Source: Dasyornis broadbenti (lineage: Eukaryota; Chordata; Aves; Passeriformes; Dasyornithidae). From it: 64,000 nt of DNA. Shown here piece by piece: positions 61,128 through 64,000 of this stretch. Position 1 is the stretch's first letter, and every line of letters begins with the position of its first letter. The notes below the pieces were generated by a model. It had not been told where the DNA came from. It saw only the letters and a list, made by a program, of their open reading frames with translations, and made no database searches. Both the position numbers and the translations under genes were made by a program. The stretch covers positions 62,221-126,220 of the forward strand of contig VZRN01000563.1 of the NCBI GenBank assembly GCA_013397935.1, given 5' to 3'.

Positions 61128-63480
61128 CATAAACTGTCTGAATGCTCGCTCTTTAAGTGTAAAATCCTCATTCTTCTCTATGTTTTTAAACCAAAGGTGA
61201 TGGGGAGAAATGCCCTTTACAACAATGTTTTCCTACCTTGCATTTCCCTGTAGAGGCTTTCTATGAGTACAATCTATTTACAATCCCGTCACGCTGGTTC
61301 TTGTCAAGTGACAGTTGCTTAGAAATGTTCTCTGTGCTCTTATTTGAAATAAAAGTGGCACGTTCATGAACCATCCATGGCCTGACCAACTGGCTGCTGC
61401 AGGACACAGGCTGACAGCTCTCCTTGTTTCCATTTCATCTCTCTGTAACACCAGCCTGAGTTTTACTGATCACACTTGGGGCTGGCAGAAAATCCTGTCA
61501 TCCAGGTTGCTTTGGGAGAACTGCAGCCCACAGCTCCTCATCCTCCCTCCCTCCCTGGATGCCCACGTGGTTTTGGCCAGGGACGTGGACACTGCAGCTG
61601 CATGCTGTGGATCTGGCTTCAGTGGATTTTCTCCTAAACACCTCAGCCTCTCTGAAAACAACAAAAAATGCCTAATGTTGGCCATCTCTTGGAAATCATT
61701 ACTATTTTAACCTGTGCTTGTCTAGTTGTACATGAAGTGAGGTGAAATCCTGCCTTTTGGTGTATATTATTCCTCACAGGCTCTCATTATATATTGATTT
61801 TCTCATTCTTTGTTGACTCACCCAGAAGCCTTTCAGACAGCAAAAGTAGGATGTATGTTAAGGGCAAAAACCATCCAGACAGACACAGACACTGTTTTGG
61901 TGAATAAAAAAGTGATGTCCTTTAGCTTTTTCATAGCTAAAAGAAAGATGCCTTAGTTTCACTGGAGTGTTTTAGTTCCAGAAGACTTATCCATTTATTC
62001 AAATATTTACCATCATGGGTACCCTTTAATTTTTTTTGTATCTTATTTCCAGTCTGATCTTAAGATTTGTGTCATAAAGATTATGTAAAAGGTAGGAATG
62101 ACAAAGCTGATTAATGTCAAAGTCCAATTATAAAAGGATGTACTTCCATGAGAGGAACAAGATACCCATTATTTTGTGGATTTCTCCAGTTTATTTGATT
62201 TGGATATCTGATAGCAATAAATTTATTTTTGTTACTCCTTTTTTTCGATACAAGCAGATCAGAAATGTTATAATAACCCTTTCTCAAGTATATCCAGGCT
62301 TCTGTTCACAAGCAATTCTGAAAGCAGGATTTCAGAGGCTACAGCCATATCAGATACATTCTGTGACACCAATGTTAAAGGATTTTTTCCTGAATTTATT
62401 TGCAATTAATTTTCTTCTTACAGAAGAGAATCTGAAGTCGTGTAACTAGACAATTTAGATTTTCTTTTTTGTTCTCTTTTTTTGTTTTTTAAATGTAACC
62501 TTCTAACCTTAATAAGTATTATCAACAGCTTGACCAAAATGAACCTCAAAAATATAAGGAGCAGCAGCCAATCTTGTATCTTTGTGACCTGATTTCTGAT
62601 TTTTGGTTGCTAAAGATGAGCAACAAGAAAAGCTAACTGAAGGCCAACTATAATATCATCTAATCAAAACTAATCTCACAGACCTGGCACAGTCTGGATT
62701 TGGGCCAGAACACGAAAAATAAAAAGCTTTACTGGCAGTGACAGATGACCTCAACTGTCAGTGTGCCGAGGGTAGACATTTCCCCTCATCATTTTTGATT
62801 TCTTGAAACATTTCTTTCTGATGGCCATTAGATAATGCCATTTCACCTGAGAATTGTGGCAGGGCCCCTGACTACAGCAGGAAATGGATGAAAACCTATT
62901 GAGAATGTAACATTTAAGAAGTAGTGAAGGGTAACCAAGTCCACATTACTGACCTTTTTTGATCTGAGTCTCAGAAAGGAACCTTTTTTCATTTTTTGGA
63001 TGAGAGCTGTCCAGGGATGAAATGAAGTCCTTCACCATGACTGAGATGATGCTGAATGGGTCAAGAGAAGATGTAGAAGCATTTTAAAACATGTTGAAAT
63101 TTGCTTTCTTATGAAAGCCACTCCATTTTGACAGTTGATACTGAGGCCTCCATAGCACTTTCCATGAGTAATGCTTTCTCTAGTCTGTAATAGTTTCAGA
63201 AATCCAGTACCATTCTGAAACAGTTAAGACTAAATTATTTATTGATTTATTTAAATAATTAATTTTGTGTGATCTAGAGCTATGAAAAATTTATACACAA
63301 TAAATCTCCAATACTGCATGACACTGTGACCAGTGTGGAATGTTTCAGTGTTTCTTTTCAACACCTTGTGTTGCTCCCCACAAATACAACACACAAAATC
63401 TGCCGAAGTTCAAGGAGCTGTCTGTGACGTGACCAACTCCTGTCACAAGAGCATGTCCAACAAAAAGAGTAAGGATCCAC

Positions 63481-63595
63481 CTTTTCAGGATGTAAAAGTC
63501 TTTTGGAGGGCCAGCTCAGGCCTGTGGACTGAACTTCTTCAGGGCCATAAGCATCCTCATCATCTTCAGCATAACTGCTTTCTGCAGCTGCCTTT
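63481..63595 (-). other. Speculative exon-like segment
   Basis: On the minus strand a pyrimidine-rich stretch and ACTCTCCACAG acceptor precede 115 nt open in one frame (acidic peptide SSYAEDDEDAYGPEE). It ends in AAAAG before GTGGAT. I recognise no protein, the donor is weak, and the other strand is open too. It may be chance or part of a non-coding RNA. Confidence 0.15.
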
Positions 63596-64000
63596 CTGTG
63601 GAGAGTAAAAGAGACTGACAAAGACATGACAAGAAAGAATTCCATCACTGAATACCATACTGAAAATACAGATATGAAGAAGAATCTTATGGTTTTGATC
63701 TCCAGTTTTTAACTTCTCAATGGATATTTAACCAAGGTTCTCGATAGACCTTCACTTCTATCACAGTGCCTCATTCCTTCCTTTTAAAATAGGTGCTAGC
63801 AAGATGAGAGTGAGATTTTTATTCTTTTTCAACCCAGGGTTAAAATAACTGCAAAGTATTTGAACTGAATTACAAAATGCTGGCTGAGCTAGAAAAGCTA
63901 TTAATTTATTTGGCATGCTGGCTGAATGAATCTTTGATGAAGCCCATGAGCTGACATCTGAGGTGAATTTAGACCATTCCCATCTAGGAAAGCACTTTTT

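Larger units (their letters stand above)
53823..64000. other. Intergenic, AT-rich, no gene recognised
   Basis: About 10 kb without recognised interspersed repeats. It contains three small tandem duplications (57193-57238, 58249-58273, 61094-61127), a pentanucleotide run (60183-60210) and one speculative exon-like segment on the minus strand (63481-63595). Confidence 0.65.

Noticed and set aside
21551..64000. Search for CHODL exons (C-type lectin fold) upstream of C21orf91
   Set aside because: No frame showed the WIGL or lectin cysteine pattern, so CHODL probably lies outside the window.
1..64000. CRISPR arrays, operons, bacterial signals, tRNA or rRNA genes
   Set aside because: None was seen; the window has vertebrate gene and repeat structure throughout.

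Overview
This looks like nuclear DNA from a bird. The repeats are mostly CR1 LINE fragments, oriented by their 3' tails of the type ATTCTATGATTCT, together with two avian-type endogenous retrovirus LTRs. There is a single CpG-island promoter, and one spliced vertebrate gene with canonical GT-AG introns. Repeat content hints at a passerine, but I cannot prove the species. Two runs of N are assembly gaps: 19528-19786, inside the CpG island, and 51237-51296, inside an A tract.

The only protein-coding gene I can support is C21orf91 (EURL, 'early undifferentiated retina and lens') on the minus strand. Its four coding exons were joined by hand: 19249-19126, 6602-6087, 2886-2824 and 1758-1598. They give a 287-residue protein with all splice phases consistent and no internal stop. 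The start codon lies in a CpG island (about 19030-20165), which probably holds a non-coding first exon near 20066-20100. The 3' UTR runs leftward from 1597, with AATAAA signals on the minus strand at 1314-1309 and 746-741.

The introns hold a plus-strand CR1 (2000-2598), a solo ERV LTR (7193-7714, antisense to the gene) and two short CR1 tails near 14.7 and 16.7 kb. Upstream of the promoter, two CR1 copies lie head to head (20243-20530 and 20724-21550).

From about 21.5 kb to 64 kb I see no gene. In human, CHODL lies beyond the 5' side of C21orf91, so this is probably the C21orf91-CHODL intergenic interval, but I found no CHODL exon. It is AT-rich and contains CR1 copies at 27965-29860 (a long decayed reverse transcriptase copy), 35466-35943, 39069-39186, 42856-43335, 49238-49806 and 53335-53822. 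It also holds a rearranged retroviral LTR-pol fragment at 46196-47599, some short tandem repeats and hairpins, and two small GC-rich patches.

I see no new molecular system. The most unusual item is the LTR-pol fragment. It ends in an A tract and is flanked by a perfect 10-bp direct repeat, as if a retroviral RNA had been inserted by a LINE-like mechanism, which is rare in birds.
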